In this document: positions 44,905 through 53,800 of the stretch, one piece after another
Layout: the number at the start of each line of letters is the position of its first letter
How positions within the stretch are numbered: the stretch's first letter is position 1
Assembly (NCBI GenBank): GCA_017397895.1
Contig: JAFQHP010000019.1
Coordinates: forward strand, 34,373 to 98,372
Direction of reading: 5' to 3'
Length of the DNA: 64,000 bases
From: Clostridia bacterium
GTDB taxonomy: Bacteria; Bacillota; Clostridia; Christensenellales; Aristaeellaceae
The notes under the pieces: model-generated
Seen by the model: the letters and a program-made list of their open reading frames with translations, nothing else
Told to the model about the DNA's origin: nothing
The model's database searches: none
Translations under genes and position numbers: made by a program

Positions 44905-44933
44905 ATTATAGCATAAAAACGGAAAATGACCAA
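44905..44933 (-). promoter_or_regulatory. Promoter of mnmG and TIR-FtsK
   Basis: On the minus strand TTGGTC (44928-44933) and TATAAT (44905-44910) are 17 bp apart. Confidence 0.8.
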
Positions 44934-44951
44934 GAAAAAATCGTTTTCGTC

Positions 44952-44980
44952 TTGAAAGCCGATGGAAAAGGGGGTACAAT
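44952..44980 (+). promoter_or_regulatory. Promoter of the sugar oxidoreductase operon
   Basis: TTGAAA (44952-44957), 17 bp, TACAAT (44975-44980). Confidence 0.8.
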
Positions 44981-45005
44981 GGGAAACACAGGAGAGTGAT
45001 CGAAT

Positions 45006-45773
45006 ATGAAGATCGGTGCGCAGCTGTATACGGTGCGGATGTTTGCACAAAATGAACGGGACCTGGGCAGAACGCTGGAAAAAATCGCCGGGATTGGGTA
45101 TGAATACATCCAGGTATCCGGCATCGGCAATATTGCCCCGGAAAAGGTGAAAAATATTTGTGACCAGAACGGCCTGAAAATCGTGCTGACCCATTGCCCG
45201 GAGCATCGGTTTCTGAACGATATCGGCGGGCTGATCAAAGAGCACCAGATGTACGGGTGCAGGTATGTGGGGCTTGGCATGATGAGCGACCGCTACCGCA
45301 CCATGGATATGTTTGACGAATTTTTCTATGATTTTGAAAAGCCTCTTGAGAAGCTCCACGAAAACGGGCTGCACTTTATGTACCACAACCATGCCCTGGA
45401 GTTTTCCCGGCTTCCCGACGGCAGGGTGATGATGGACGTGATGCTGGAAAGGTTCCCCAAGGAGCTGATGGGCGTCACCGCCGATACCTACTGGATGCAG
45501 TTTGCGGGGCTGGACGTGAACGACTGGCTTACAAAGCATGCCGACCGGCTGCCTTGCGTGCACCTGAAGGACATGATTCCCGACGGCTTCACTGCCAAAA
45601 TGGCGGCGGTGGGTAGCGGCAACATGAATTTTGAAAAAATTCTGGACACGCTGCGGCATAACGGTGTGACGGAATATGCCCTGGTGGAACAGGACGACTG
45701 CTACGGCGAAAGCCCCTTCTGCTGCCTGAAAAGCAGCCTGGATTATGTGAATAATATCCTTGGAGGAAAGTAA
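45006..45773 (+). CDS. Sugar phosphate isomerase/epimerase (AP endonuclease 2 barrel)
   Basis: The 255-residue TIM-barrel protein begins KIGAQLYTVRMFAQNERDL and has the metal-site segments MYHNHALEF, DTYWMQFAG and CVHLKDM, typical of the xylose-isomerase-like family that includes IolE and IolI. It leads an operon with two Gfo/Idh/MocA oxidoreductases (stop and next ATG adjoin at 45773/45774). Together they suggest catabolism of an inositol, a keto-sugar or a glycoside by oxidation followed by elimination or isomerisation. The substrate is unknown. Confidence 0.88.
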   Translation: MKIGAQLYTVRMFAQNERDLGRTLEKIAGIGYEYIQVSGIGNIAPEKVKNICDQNGLKIVLTHCPEHRFLNDIGGLIKEHQMYGCRYVGLGMMSDRYRTMDMFDEFFYDFEKPLEKLHENGLHFMYHNHALEFSRLPDGRVMMDVMLERFPKELMGVTADTYWMQFAGLDVNDWLTKHADRLPCVHLKDMIPDGFTAKMAAVGSGNMNFEKILDTLRHNGVTEYALVEQDDCYGESPFCCLKSSLDYVNNILGGK

Positions 45774-46760
45774 ATGATCAGGGTATGCTTGGTGGGCTGC
45801 GGCGGCATTGCCCAGGTGCACGGTGCGGCGCTGAATGCACTGGAAAACGTGCAGCTTGTGGGCTGCTGCGATATCGTGCCGCAAAAGGCCCGGGCCTATG
45901 CCGAAAAATTCCGCTGCACCCCCTATACCGATTATGAACAGATGCTGGAAGAGGAGCGGCCGGATGCCGTGCACATCTGCACGCCCCATTACCTGCACAC
46001 CAGCATGGCCTGCCGGGCGGCGGAAATGGGCATCCATGTGTTCACGGAAAAGCCGCCGGTGATCAGCTGGCAGGAATGGGAACAGCTGCAGGAAGCCGCA
46101 AAAAAGGTACGCATCGGCGTATGCGTGCAGAACCGTTATAACCCCAACAACCGGCGGGCCATGGAAATGATTGCTTCCGGCGAAATGGGGAAGGTCAAGG
46201 GCGTGCGTGCCTTTGTCACCTGGGACCGGGGAGCGGATTATTACGCCTCCGGGGACTGGCGGGGCAAATGGGAAACGGAAGGCGGCGGCGCGCTGATCAA
46301 CCAGTCCGTCCACACGCTGGATTTGCTGCTTCTGTTCCTGGGCAGGCCGGACAAAATTTCCTGCCACATGGCCAACCGGCGTATGCAGGGCATCATCGAA
46401 GTGGAAGACACGGTGGAAGCGTACCTGGAAGCGGAGGGCAGGCGGGGCATTTTCTTTGCCACCAACGCCTTTGCCGGCAACGCCCCGGTGATGGTGGAAA
46501 TTATCACCGAAAAGGGCAGAATCCACATTGAAGACGACTGGCTGGAAGTGAAAAAAGACGGAAAGGCGGAGCACTTTCGCTTTGATATGCCCACCCCCAT
46601 GGGCAAAAGCTATTGGGGCAGCGGGCACTTTGCCTGCATTGAGGATTATTACCGCTGCATGGAACAGGATACGCCCTTCCTTAACGACCTGGAAGGGGTT
46701 CGGGATACCATTGAAACCATGCTGACTATGTACGATCAGGGAAGGAAGGAAATGCAATGA
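45774..46760 (+). CDS. Gfo/Idh/MocA family NAD(P)-dependent oxidoreductase (first copy)
   Basis: The 328-residue protein has the Rossmann start VCLVGCGGIAQVHGAAL and the family motif EKPPVI (normally EKP), followed by the C-terminal alpha/beta domain with GGGALINQSVHTLDLLL. The family oxidises or isomerises sugars and inositols. It directly follows the isomerase and overlaps the second oxidoreductase (46757-46760, ATGA). The pair is divergent in sequence, so the two probably act on successive substrates. Confidence 0.9.
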   Translation: MIRVCLVGCGGIAQVHGAALNALENVQLVGCCDIVPQKARAYAEKFRCTPYTDYEQMLEEERPDAVHICTPHYLHTSMACRAAEMGIHVFTEKPPVISWQEWEQLQEAAKKVRIGVCVQNRYNPNNRRAMEMIASGEMGKVKGVRAFVTWDRGADYYASGDWRGKWETEGGGALINQSVHTLDLLLLFLGRPDKISCHMANRRMQGIIEVEDTVEAYLEAEGRRGIFFATNAFAGNAPVMVEIITEKGRIHIEDDWLEVKKDGKAEHFRFDMPTPMGKSYWGSGHFACIEDYYRCMEQDTPFLNDLEGVRDTIETMLTMYDQGRKEMQ

Positions 46761-47911
46761 GTAAAGTGAAATTGGGCGTCATCGGCATTGGCGGCATGGG
46801 CAGCAGCCATGTGAACAATATTCTGCAGGGCAAGTGCCCGGAAATTGAAGTGGTGGCCGTGGCGGACAGGCGGGCCTCCCGCCGTCAGTGGGCGGAAGAA
46901 ACCCTGCCCGGGGTGCAGATTTTCTCCGAAGGCACGGACCTGATTGCAGCCAGGCCCTGCGATGCCGTGCTCATCGCCACTCCCCATTACCAGCACCCGG
47001 TATTGGCCAAAGACGCCATGGCCCACGGCCTGCATGTCATGTGCGAAAAGCCTGCCGGGGTATACACCCTGCAGGTCAGGGAAATGATTGAAGAAGCGGA
47101 CAAGCATCCGGACCTCACCTTCGCCATGATGTTCAACCAGCGCACCAACTGCGTCTACCGCAAAATGAAGGAAATGATCGACGGCGGCGAAATCGGCGAA
47201 ATGAAGCGGATGAGCTGGCTGATTACCGACTGGTACCGCACCCAGTTCTATTATGATTCCGGTGCCTGGCGGGCCACCTGGGCCGGGGAAGGCGGCGGCG
47301 TGCTTTTGAACCAGTGCCCCCACCAGCTGGACCTTTTGCAGTGGCTGTGCGGCCTGCCCGTGAAGGTGCACGCCAAGCTGCACGAAGGCAAATGGCACGA
47401 TATCGAAGTGGAAGACGACGTGACCGCCTATCTGGAATTTGAAAACGGCGCCACCGGCGTTTTCGTTACCACCACCGGCGACGCCCCCGGCACCAACCGG
47501 CTGGAAATCAGCGGCACCAAGGGCAAATTGGTGTGCGATTACAGCGGGCTTACCTTTACCAAGCTTTCCGTGGATGAGCGGGAATGGTGCGTCACCTGCA
47601 AGGAAGGCTTCAAGGCGCCGCCCAGCGAAACCATCCAGGTGGAAACCGATGGCCGGAACGAACAGCACCCGGAAGTTTTGAACAAGTTTGCCGCCCATAT
47701 CCTGCGGGGCGAACAGCTGGTGGCGGACGGCCGGGAGGGCATCCGGGGCCTGATGCTGTCCAACGCCATGCACCTGTCCGCCTGGGAAAACAGGGAAGTA
47801 TCCCTGCCCATCGACGAACAGCGTTTCTACGAACTGCTCATGGAAAAATGCAAAACCAGCCGGCATAAGGAAGAAAAAGACGTGACCATGAGCACCGAAG
47901 GCACTTATTAA
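46757..47911 (+). CDS. Gfo/Idh/MocA family NAD(P)-dependent oxidoreductase (second copy)
   Basis: The 384-residue protein begins KLGVIGIGGMGSSHVNNIL and has CEKPAGV (catalytic lysine of the EKP motif) and GGGVLLNQCPHQLDLL in the second domain. It is larger than its neighbour by a C-terminal helical extension ending EKDVTMSTEGTY. Its role is the same general sugar oxidation. It closes the three-gene operon. A weak hairpin (47923-47948) follows without a T-run. Confidence 0.9.
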   Translation: MSKVKLGVIGIGGMGSSHVNNILQGKCPEIEVVAVADRRASRRQWAEETLPGVQIFSEGTDLIAARPCDAVLIATPHYQHPVLAKDAMAHGLHVMCEKPAGVYTLQVREMIEEADKHPDLTFAMMFNQRTNCVYRKMKEMIDGGEIGEMKRMSWLITDWYRTQFYYDSGAWRATWAGEGGGVLLNQCPHQLDLLQWLCGLPVKVHAKLHEGKWHDIEVEDDVTAYLEFENGATGVFVTTTGDAPGTNRLEISGTKGKLVCDYSGLTFTKLSVDEREWCVTCKEGFKAPPSETIQVETDGRNEQHPEVLNKFAAHILRGEQLVADGREGIRGLMLSNAMHLSAWENREVSLPIDEQRFYELLMEKCKTSRHKEEKDVTMSTEGTY

Positions 47912-47922
47912 ATTATTTTCTC

Positions 47923-47948
47923 CGGCAGGGAAAACGCATTTTCTGCCG
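47923..47948 (+). other. Hairpin between the oxidoreductase operon and mrp
   Basis: CGGCAG (47923-47928) and CTGCCG (47943-47948) with partial AAAA/TTTT pairing inside. No T-run follows, so termination is doubtful. It may be part of the mrp leader. Confidence 0.4.
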
Positions 47949-47991
47949 AAATACTCCCCTTGGTTGATCATTTGAAAGGAAGCGAATTACA

Positions 47992-48822
47992 TTGAGTGAA
48001 TGCACCCACGATTGCTCTTCCTGCAGCGCAAACTGCGCCAGCCGTGAAAAGCAGAGCATGATTGAAAAACCCCATCGCAGCGCCAGCATCAAAAAGGTGG
48101 TTGCCGTTATGAGCGGCAAGGGCGGCGTGGGCAAATCCCTGGTGACCAGTTTGCTGGCTGTGCTGGCCAGCCGTGCCGGCTACAAAACCGCCATTCTGGA
48201 TGCCGATATCACCGGCCCCTCCATTCCCAAGGCTTTCGGCATCAAGGAAAAGGCCATGGGCAATGATGAAGGCATCCTGCCCGTGGAAAGCCGCACCGGC
48301 ATCAAGATGATGAGCGTGAACCTGCTGCTGGAAGAAGACAATACCCCCGTGGTATGGCGCGGCCCTGTCATCGCCGGCACCGTGAAGCAGTTCTGGACGG
48401 ACGTGCTGTGGGGCGATATTGACATTATGTTCATTGATATGCCTCCCGGAACCGGCGACGTGCCCCTGACGGTGTTCCAGTCCGTGCCCGTGGACGAAGC
48501 CATTGTGGTCACCACGCCCCAGGCGCTGGTGGGCATGATTGTGGAAAAGGCCATGAACATGGCGAACATGATGGACATCAAGGTGCTGGGTTTGGTTGAA
48601 AACATGAGCTATGCCCTCTGCCCCGACTGCGGCAAGCATGTGGAAGTGTTCGGCGAAAGCCATGTGCAGGAAACGGCGGAGCGCTTTGATACCGAAGTGC
48701 TGGCCCAGCTGCCCATCAACCTGAAGCTGGCTGCCGCCTGCGACGCCGGCCTGATTGAGCTTTTTGAAGGCGATTGGCTGGACGAAGCCATCCGCAAGGT
48801 GCTCAAGGGCATGGAAGATTAA
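47992..48822 (+). CDS. Mrp/NBP35 family iron-sulfur cluster carrier ATPase
   Basis: The 276-residue P-loop ATPase has a deviant Walker A SGKGGVGKS, the switch DADITGPSIP and DMPPGTGD. The N-terminus has a cysteine cluster (CTHDCSSCSANC) of the NBP35 type, and near the C-terminus CPDCGKH gives the CxxC pair that holds a shared [4Fe-4S] cluster at the dimer interface. It delivers iron-sulfur clusters to apo-proteins. The TTG start at 47992 is chosen because it includes the cysteine cluster, with AAAGGAAG upstream. A terminator follows. Confidence 0.92.
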   Translation: MSECTHDCSSCSANCASREKQSMIEKPHRSASIKKVVAVMSGKGGVGKSLVTSLLAVLASRAGYKTAILDADITGPSIPKAFGIKEKAMGNDEGILPVESRTGIKMMSVNLLLEEDNTPVVWRGPVIAGTVKQFWTDVLWGDIDIMFIDMPPGTGDVPLTVFQSVPVDEAIVVTTPQALVGMIVEKAMNMANMMDIKVLGLVENMSYALCPDCGKHVEVFGESHVQETAERFDTEVLAQLPINLKLAAACDAGLIELFEGDWLDEAIRKVLKGMED

Positions 48823-48832
48823 ATACTCATTT

Positions 48833-48859
48833 AAGGGATTGTGCATACAGTCCCTTTTT
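48833..48859 (+). terminator. Terminator after the Mrp gene
   Basis: AAGGGA (48833-48838) and TCCCTT (48851-48856) with a T-run. Confidence 0.75.
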
Positions 48860-48874
48860 CATTCGGAAATTTCA

Positions 48875-48895
48875 AGGAGGAACGACAGATGAATA
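48875..48895 (+). repeat. Duplicated translation start region, copy 1
   Basis: The 21 bases from AGGAGG through the ATG and two codons are identical to 49376-49396 before the GH26 gene. About 15 further bases upstream (CATTC.GAA.TT) are also similar. Confidence 0.75.
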
Positions 48896-49341
48896 CTCCT
48901 GCACCTGTACAGGTGATTCCCTATCTTTCCTTTCAGGGGAATTGCGAGGAAGCCATCCGCGCCTATATAGCGGCATTTGGCGGGGAAGTGCTCTATCTTT
49001 CCAGGTGGAGCGTCGAAACGGCAAAGAAAGGGCCGCAGCAGGTGGGCAAGGTGATGCACGCGGAATTTTGCCTGGGCGCCACCCGCATGGCTGCGGGGGA
49101 TATTTTTGACGACCCGGCGGAAAACGGCGCCGTGAAGCTGATGATCCACATGGAGGATATGGCCCGGGCAAAGCAGGCCATTGCCCTTTTGCAGGAGGGC
49201 GGGCAAGCCATTTCGCCCCTGCAGCCCCATCCTGCGCCGGATGACGGCGGCTGTGGCTCCGAGACCAGGGACCGCTTTGGCTACACCTGGATTATCACCT
49301 GCCCCAATCCGGATAAAGTGCCTTCATCAAAAGACCGGTGA
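48889..49341 (+). CDS. PhnB-like VOC superfamily protein
   Basis: The 150-residue protein has the PhnB/DUF899-like glyoxalase-fold pattern: VIPYLSFQGNCEEAIRAYIAAFGG at the start, VMHAEFCLGATRMAAGD in the middle and DRFGYTWIITCPNPDK at the end. Members are often called 3-demethylubiquinone methyltransferase-like, but the true function is usually unknown. The ATG at 48889 follows AAGGAGG (48874-48880). This start region is duplicated in front of the next gene. Confidence 0.88.
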   Translation: MNTPAPVQVIPYLSFQGNCEEAIRAYIAAFGGEVLYLSRWSVETAKKGPQQVGKVMHAEFCLGATRMAAGDIFDDPAENGAVKLMIHMEDMARAKQAIALLQEGGQAISPLQPHPAPDDGGCGSETRDRFGYTWIITCPNPDKVPSSKDR

Positions 49342-49375
49342 GATCATGACAACAAACCACCATTCCGAATTGATC

Positions 49376-49396
49376 AGGAGGAACGACAGATGAATA
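49376..49396 (+). repeat. Duplicated translation start region, copy 2
   Basis: It is identical over 21 bases to 48875-48895 and provides the ribosome site and ATG of the GH26 gene. Confidence 0.75.
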
Positions 49397-50301
49397 TGCC
49401 TTCCCATACGCCCATGAACCGGGCAACAGAGAATGTATACCGCTATCTGTGCGAAAGCTTTGGCAAGAAAATCCTCATGGCCCAGCAGGAAACGCCCAAC
49501 CGCTTTGACCAGGAGGAGGAAATCACCTGGATTATGGAGCATACGGGCAAGCTGCCTGCCCTTCGCTGCATGGACTATATCAACCGGGATTTCGAGGGTG
49601 TGAACCGCCGGGCCGTCCGCTGGTGGCGCATGGGGGGACTGGTTTCCATCTGCTGGCATGTGGGGATATTTGACGGCGGCTATCCCCAGAGCAAGGAGGA
49701 TGAGCCGGATTTTGATAAGCTGCTCACCTCGGGCACGGAGGAAAACATCCGCATGCTTCACAACTGGGACGTGGCAGCCTTTTACCTGCGCAAGCTGAAA
49801 GAGGCCGGGGTGCCCGTTATCTGGCGGCCCTTCCATGAGTTTGACGGCCAGTGGTTCTGGTGGGGCAAGGGTGGCGGCGAATATTTCATCCGCCTGTGGC
49901 GCATGATGTATGACCGGTTCACGAATTATTTCAAGCTGGATAACCTGATCTGGCTGCTGGGCTATGCCGATGACGTGAAGGAGGGCTGGTATCCCGGGGA
50001 CGATTATGTGGACCTCATCGGCTCCGACACCTACCGCCCCGGCCCTTCGGAAAACGTGGGCACCACCCACAAAACCGCATGGCAGCTGCTGGAAAAGATG
50101 GAGGCGAAGAAAATGCCTTTCGTGTTCCACGAATGCGGCAAGGTGCCGGATATTGACAGCCTGTGGCAGGAAGAATGCCCCTGGCTGTGGTTCATGCCCT
50201 GGCATTCCAAGTGGATCCGGGAAAATGATCCGGAGCTTATCCGCCAGGCGTACCTCCATGAGCGCAGCGTTACCCTGGACAGGCTGCCCGGGTTTGATTG
50301 A
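49390..50301 (+). CDS. GH26 family beta-mannanase-like glycosidase, cytoplasmic
   Basis: The 303-residue protein shows GH26 signatures: the acid/base glutamate E150 in WRPFHEFDGQWFWWG and the nucleophile E248 in VFHECGKVPD, with an aromatic SICWHVG segment on strand 3. No signal peptide or binding module is present, so it would act on imported manno-oligosaccharides. The start is ATG 49390 with AGGAGG (49376-49381) at 8 nt; M3 is an alternative. It is convergent with the phosphodiesterase gene across repeat R4. Confidence 0.88.
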   Translation: MNMPSHTPMNRATENVYRYLCESFGKKILMAQQETPNRFDQEEEITWIMEHTGKLPALRCMDYINRDFEGVNRRAVRWWRMGGLVSICWHVGIFDGGYPQSKEDEPDFDKLLTSGTEENIRMLHNWDVAAFYLRKLKEAGVPVIWRPFHEFDGQWFWWGKGGGEYFIRLWRMMYDRFTNYFKLDNLIWLLGYADDVKEGWYPGDDYVDLIGSDTYRPGPSENVGTTHKTAWQLLEKMEAKKMPFVFHECGKVPDIDSLWQEECPWLWFMPWHSKWIRENDPELIRQAYLHERSVTLDRLPGFD

Positions 50302-50349
50302 AAAAATTCGGAATTCAGAATTCTCAATTGCAGTATGTTTATGAAAATG

Positions 50350-51146
50350 TAGGGGAGGGGCTTGCCCCTTCCTTTACCTGTGCACAACTTGCAGGGGCGG
50401 CCATTGGCCGTCCTTTTATGCAGCGTTCACAATGGGGCAGGGATATCATCCCTGCACCCAATCCGCGAAGTGGTTGTGTGTGTAAACAAGCTGTATCCGC
50501 GTGATGGTTGGGGAACGAAAAGGGGCCTGCGCGGCCTGACCGAAGCAGGGGGCTCCTCGCCCCCTGTACCCCCGCGGCAGGGCGATCCGCCCTGCACCCT
50601 TTCTGCGACAAAACAGGATGCAACAAAAAACAGTTGCTTCCGCATGTTGCTTGAGAAAACCAAGCGGTTTCTGCCACGGGCGCAATTAAAACGAAAAAAA
50701 GAGCGGCTGAGAGAATTTATTCTCTCACCGCTTCTTTTTTATCGTTTTCCCCGGATGCCAAGGCATCCGGTTGGCGGTGGAACACCGCCCAGCCCGTGGG
50801 CGCGGCCATGCCGCAGCCAATCCGCAATATTGCAATCGTCTTTTGCAATCAGGTTTCTGCGTGTTGCGGGCAATCCCTCCGTCAGCCTGCGGCTGCCACC
50901 TCCCTTTCACAAGGGAGGCTTTTCCGTATTCCCCACGCCCCAGCGGGAAACTGTTTGTGCTATAAGCCAACTGCTTCCGCCACTGGGTCAAGGGCCGATG
51001 GCCCTTGTGGGGTGCGGGGTGAAACCCCGCAGGGTCTCCCCTCAAGCTTCAGCGGGAAGCTGTTTGAGCTGTACGCCAGCTACTTCCGCAGTTGGGTCCA
51101 GGGTACTACCCTGGCCGCAATTGGGTTCAGGGCACAGCCCTGGTTT
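50350..51146 (+). repeat. Large modular inverted repeat, copy R4
   Basis: This copy lies between the GH26 gene (plus) and the phosphodiesterase gene (minus). It begins with a GGAGGGGC/GCCCCT hairpin shared with R3. The left side has two terminal units (hairpin CAGGGATATCATCCCTG near 50439-50455 and GCAGGGCGATCCGCCCTGC near 50576-50594) with a G-rich CAGGGGGC/GCCCCCTG hairpin between. Then come the core (50674-50800), the CCTCCCTT/AAGGGAGG segment near 50899-50918, and two or three inverted right units ending at CAGGGCACAGCCCTGG close to the phosphodiesterase stop (51149). The 50302-50349 stretch before it holds only short GAATTC repeats. Confidence 0.85.
50674..50800 (+). repeat. Folded core of repeat R4 (inner stem type I)
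   Basis: Arms CCACGGGC (50674-50681) and GCCCGTGG (50792-50799) enclose a long hairpin with AAAACGA/TCGTTTT and AGCGG-TGAGAGAA/TTCTCTCA-CCGCT, then GGATGCC/GGCATCC and GGCGGTG/CACCGCC. The inner stem is the R1 type, with C in place of the bulged T. Confidence 0.85.
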
Positions 51147-51148
51147 GG

Positions 51149-51604
51149 TCAATACAGCTGATAGGCGATGCCGCCCAGGTGGTTGATGTTCAGCAGGGCG
51201 CAGTGGCCGTCCATGGCAGCGCCGGGGTTCAGCAGCAGGATGCCGCCCCGGGTATCGCACCACTGGGAATGGGTATGGCCAAAGAGGGCGGCGTGGACTT
51301 TGTACTGGCTGGCCAGGCGCAGCAGCCTTTCCCGGTCGGTTTTCACGTTTTGCTGATGGCCGTGGGTGAGGAGGAGGCGGGCATTGCCCAGGTGCACTTC
51401 CTGCAGCAGGCAATCGGGCATAAAATCGCAATTGCCGGACACCTGATACACCGGGGGCAATTCCACCCCCAGCTGGTACAAATCCCGATCCCCGTCCCCC
51501 AGATGGATGATGGCGTCCAGGGGCCCTTCCGCCTCCAGCATCATCAAAAGATTGGAAAGCCGGCCCCGGTAGCCGTGGGAATCACTGAAAACGGCCACTC
51601 GCAT
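51149..51604 (-). CDS. YfcE/MJ0936 family metallophosphoesterase
   Basis: The 151-residue protein has all calcineurin-like motifs in order: DSHG, GDGDRD, GNCD, HGHQ, GHTHS, and the NPGA that marks the YfcE group. Members cleave phosphodiesters; the natural substrate is unknown. It starts at ATG 51604, where its first base overlaps the stop of the RNase PH/RdgB fusion, so it is the last gene of a three-gene operon. Its TGA lies two bases from the end of repeat R4. Confidence 0.93.
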   Translation of the reverse strand: MRVAVFSDSHGYRGRLSNLLMMLEAEGPLDAIIHLGDGDRDLYQLGVELPPVYQVSGNCDFMPDCLLQEVHLGNARLLLTHGHQQNVKTDRERLLRLASQYKVHAALFGHTHSQWCDTRGGILLLNPGAAMDGHCALLNINHLGGIAYQLY

Positions 51605-52923
51605 TACTGCAGTTCCTCCAGGTAGGGCAGCATGGCCTGCAGGGCCTTGGCCCGGTGGCTGATGAGGTTCTTTTCATCGCCGTCCATTTCGGCAAAGGTT
51701 TCGCCGGAAAGGTATTCGAAATAGGGGTCATAGCCAAAGCCGCCGTTGCCCCGGGGGGTGAAGGTGATGACGCCGGGGCAGGTGCCGGAGACGGTGTGGG
51801 TTTCGCCGTTGGGCAGCACCAGCGCCATGGCGCAGTTGAACTGGGCGGTGCGCTCATGGGCGGGCACGTCCCTAAGCTTTTCGATCAGCAGGTCATTGTT
51901 GGCCTGGTCGTTGCCATGTACGCCGCAGTACCGGGCGGAAAGCACCCCGGGTTCGCCGTTCAGGGCGTCCACGGTCAGGCCGCTGTCGTCCCCCAGGGCG
52001 CACAGGCCGGTGGCCTGGGCCACAGCTTTGGCCTTGATGATGGCGTTCTGTTCAAAGGTATCGCCGTTTTCGTCGATATCCTCAAAATAGCCTGCTTCTT
52101 CCATGGAGATGACGTGGAGGCAATCGTCCAGCATTTTGGAGATTTCCCGGATTTTGTGGGGGTTGTTGCTGGCGATGACCAGGGTGCGCTTGGGCGCGAT
52201 GACATGGGCCGCATCCCCCAGGGCTTCCCGCTGAAGCTGATGCAATTCTTCAATGCCCTTTTCCCCCAGCTGCAGCAGCTGGTTCAGTTCGCTCCGGCTG
52301 AAGGCCCGGCCTTCCCCGGTGCCCTGCAGTTCAATGAATGCGCCCTGCTCGTTCATGACGAAGTTCATGTCCGTCTGGGCAGTGCTGTCTTCCACATAGC
52401 ACAGATCCAGGCAGGGGGTATCCTCCACCACGCCGGCGCTGACGGCGGCAATCTGGTGGGTGATGGGGCTTTCCTTCAGCTTGCCCTGCTTCATCAGTTT
52501 ATCCACCGCCATGCACAGGGCCACAAAGCCGCCGGTGATGGAAGCGGTACGGGTGCCGCCGTCGGCTTCCAGCACATCGCAGTCGATGGTGATGGTACGC
52601 TCGCCCAGGAAGCGGCGGTCCACCGCCTGGCGAAGGGCCCGGCCGATGAGCCGGGAAATTTCCACGCTGCGGCCGTCCTTTTTGATGCCGTCCCGGGCTT
52701 TGCGCTTGCCGGTGGAGGCGGGGAGCATGGCATATTCCGCCGTCACCCAGCCCATGCCCTTGCCGCGCAGGAAGGGGGGCACGCTTTCGTCGATGGAGGC
52801 AGTGCAGATTACCCGGGTGCCGCCGCAGCGGATAAGGCAGCTGCCGTCTGCAGTGCCTACAAAGCCCACCTGCATTTCGCAGGGGCGAAGGGAGTTGGGG
52901 GTGCGTCCGTCATGTCGGGTCAT
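51604..52923 (-). CDS. rph-rdgB: RNase PH fused to XTP/dITP diphosphatase (RdgB/HAM1)
   Basis: The 439-residue chain starts with RNase PH (about 1-240: [44 protein letters not shown]). It continues without a real linker into RdgB (from about 245: [52 protein letters not shown]). The first part trims tRNA 3' ends with phosphate; the second removes deaminated purine triphosphates. The fusion is known in some Firmicutes. The start is ATG 52923, 10 nt after GGAGG; an ATG at 52932 is too close to the ribosome site. It follows the FRG gene by 5 bp. Confidence 0.95.
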   Translation of the reverse strand: MTRHDGRTPNSLRPCEMQVGFVGTADGSCLIRCGGTRVICTASIDESVPPFLRGKGMGWVTAEYAMLPASTGKRKARDGIKKDGRSVEISRLIGRALRQAVDRRFLGERTITIDCDVLEADGGTRTASITGGFVALCMAVDKLMKQGKLKESPITHQIAAVSAGVVEDTPCLDLCYVEDSTAQTDMNFVMNEQGAFIELQGTGEGRAFSRSELNQLLQLGEKGIEELHQLQREALGDAAHVIAPKRTLVIASNNPHKIREISKMLDDCLHVISMEEAGYFEDIDENGDTFEQNAIIKAKAVAQATGLCALGDDSGLTVDALNGEPGVLSARYCGVHGNDQANNDLLIEKLRDVPAHERTAQFNCAMALVLPNGETHTVSGTCPGVITFTPRGNGGFGYDPYFEYLSGETFAEMDGDEKNLISHRAKALQAMLPYLEELQ

Positions 52924-52928
52924 AGCAA

Positions 52929-53741
52929 TCATTCCTCCGTTTTTTCTTGATGGTATTTGGGGCCCAGGGCGGCATAGCGGCGGGTGATCCACTTGCAGAT
53001 GCCGTCCAGCCCGGGGTAAATCATGCGTTCGGAAATATTGATATAGTCCAGCTTGTCCCGGATTTCCAGTTTGGTTTCCGCCGGGATGATGATGCGGCGG
53101 AAGGTTTTTTCCTCCGTCGCCAGTTCGTCAATGGAAACGGCCGGGTCGGAGCAGACGGAAAAGAGGGCGTACTGGTTGGCAATGCGGTTGACGGCACTGG
53201 CCGGCTCAAAAAACAGGGCAAAGGGGTTTTCGGAAATGGCCTGCAGGGAATCAAAGCCATCCGCCACCCGGTCCATCATTTCCATGGTGAAAATATTGCC
53301 CCGCTCCTTCTCCAGCATGTTTTTCAGTTTCAGGGGCAATTGCCGGTTCATTTTGTCGATATGCACGCACAGAATAACGCCGTCTTTGTCATAGCTGTTT
53401 TGGTTTTCCGTGGCAAAATGGGCGGCCACCAGGGGGGAATAGGTCCAGTCCAACAGCCTTGTGGGCAGGCCGAACTGCTGGGCCATGGCCAGCATCTGCC
53501 AGAAGGAAGTAACCTGCTGCAAGTCCGCATAGCCGTACTTGCGGAAGGAGCGCAGCATTTGCCGCTCCAGGGTAAGATCATGGGCGCAGACCCGGTTGAG
53601 GGAGGGCATCATGGACCAGTTTTTATCGCTCATGCCCCGGTAGACGCAATTGTCCCGGTAGCGCATGATGGCCGGATCCCACACACCGTCAAAAATGGCG
53701 GACTGCAGTTCATCCCAGTTGCGGATGACGATCTCCTGCAT
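52929..53741 (-). CDS. FRG domain protein
   Basis: The 270-residue protein matches the FRG domain, named for its Phe-Arg-Gly motif, here YRG at residues 34-36 ([19 protein letters not shown]). The second signature is [26 protein letters not shown] domains are thought to be related to ADP-ribosyltransferases and often occur in defence islands, but a biochemical role is not established here. It has no membrane helix. The ATG at 53741 has AAGGAAGG at 8 nt; the GTG at 53750 is too close. It leads an operon with the RNase PH/RdgB fusion and the phosphodiesterase, which is an odd housekeeping setting for it. Confidence 0.88.
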   Translation of the reverse strand: MQEIVIRNWDELQSAIFDGVWDPAIMRYRDNCVYRGMSDKNWSMMPSLNRVCAHDLTLERQMLRSFRKYGYADLQQVTSFWQMLAMAQQFGLPTRLLDWTYSPLVAAHFATENQNSYDKDGVILCVHIDKMNRQLPLKLKNMLEKERGNIFTMEMMDRVADGFDSLQAISENPFALFFEPASAVNRIANQYALFSVCSDPAVSIDELATEEKTFRRIIIPAETKLEIRDKLDYINISERMIYPGLDGICKWITRRYAALGPKYHQEKTEE

Positions 53742-53800
53742 AAAATTCACCTTCCTTTTCAGGGGGGATTGTGGTAAAATTCAAAACGAGGTGGAGACAG

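Noticed and set aside
47881..47992. Small RNA or riboswitch before the mrp gene
   Set aside because: Only one imperfect hairpin is present and no known aptamer pattern was recognised.
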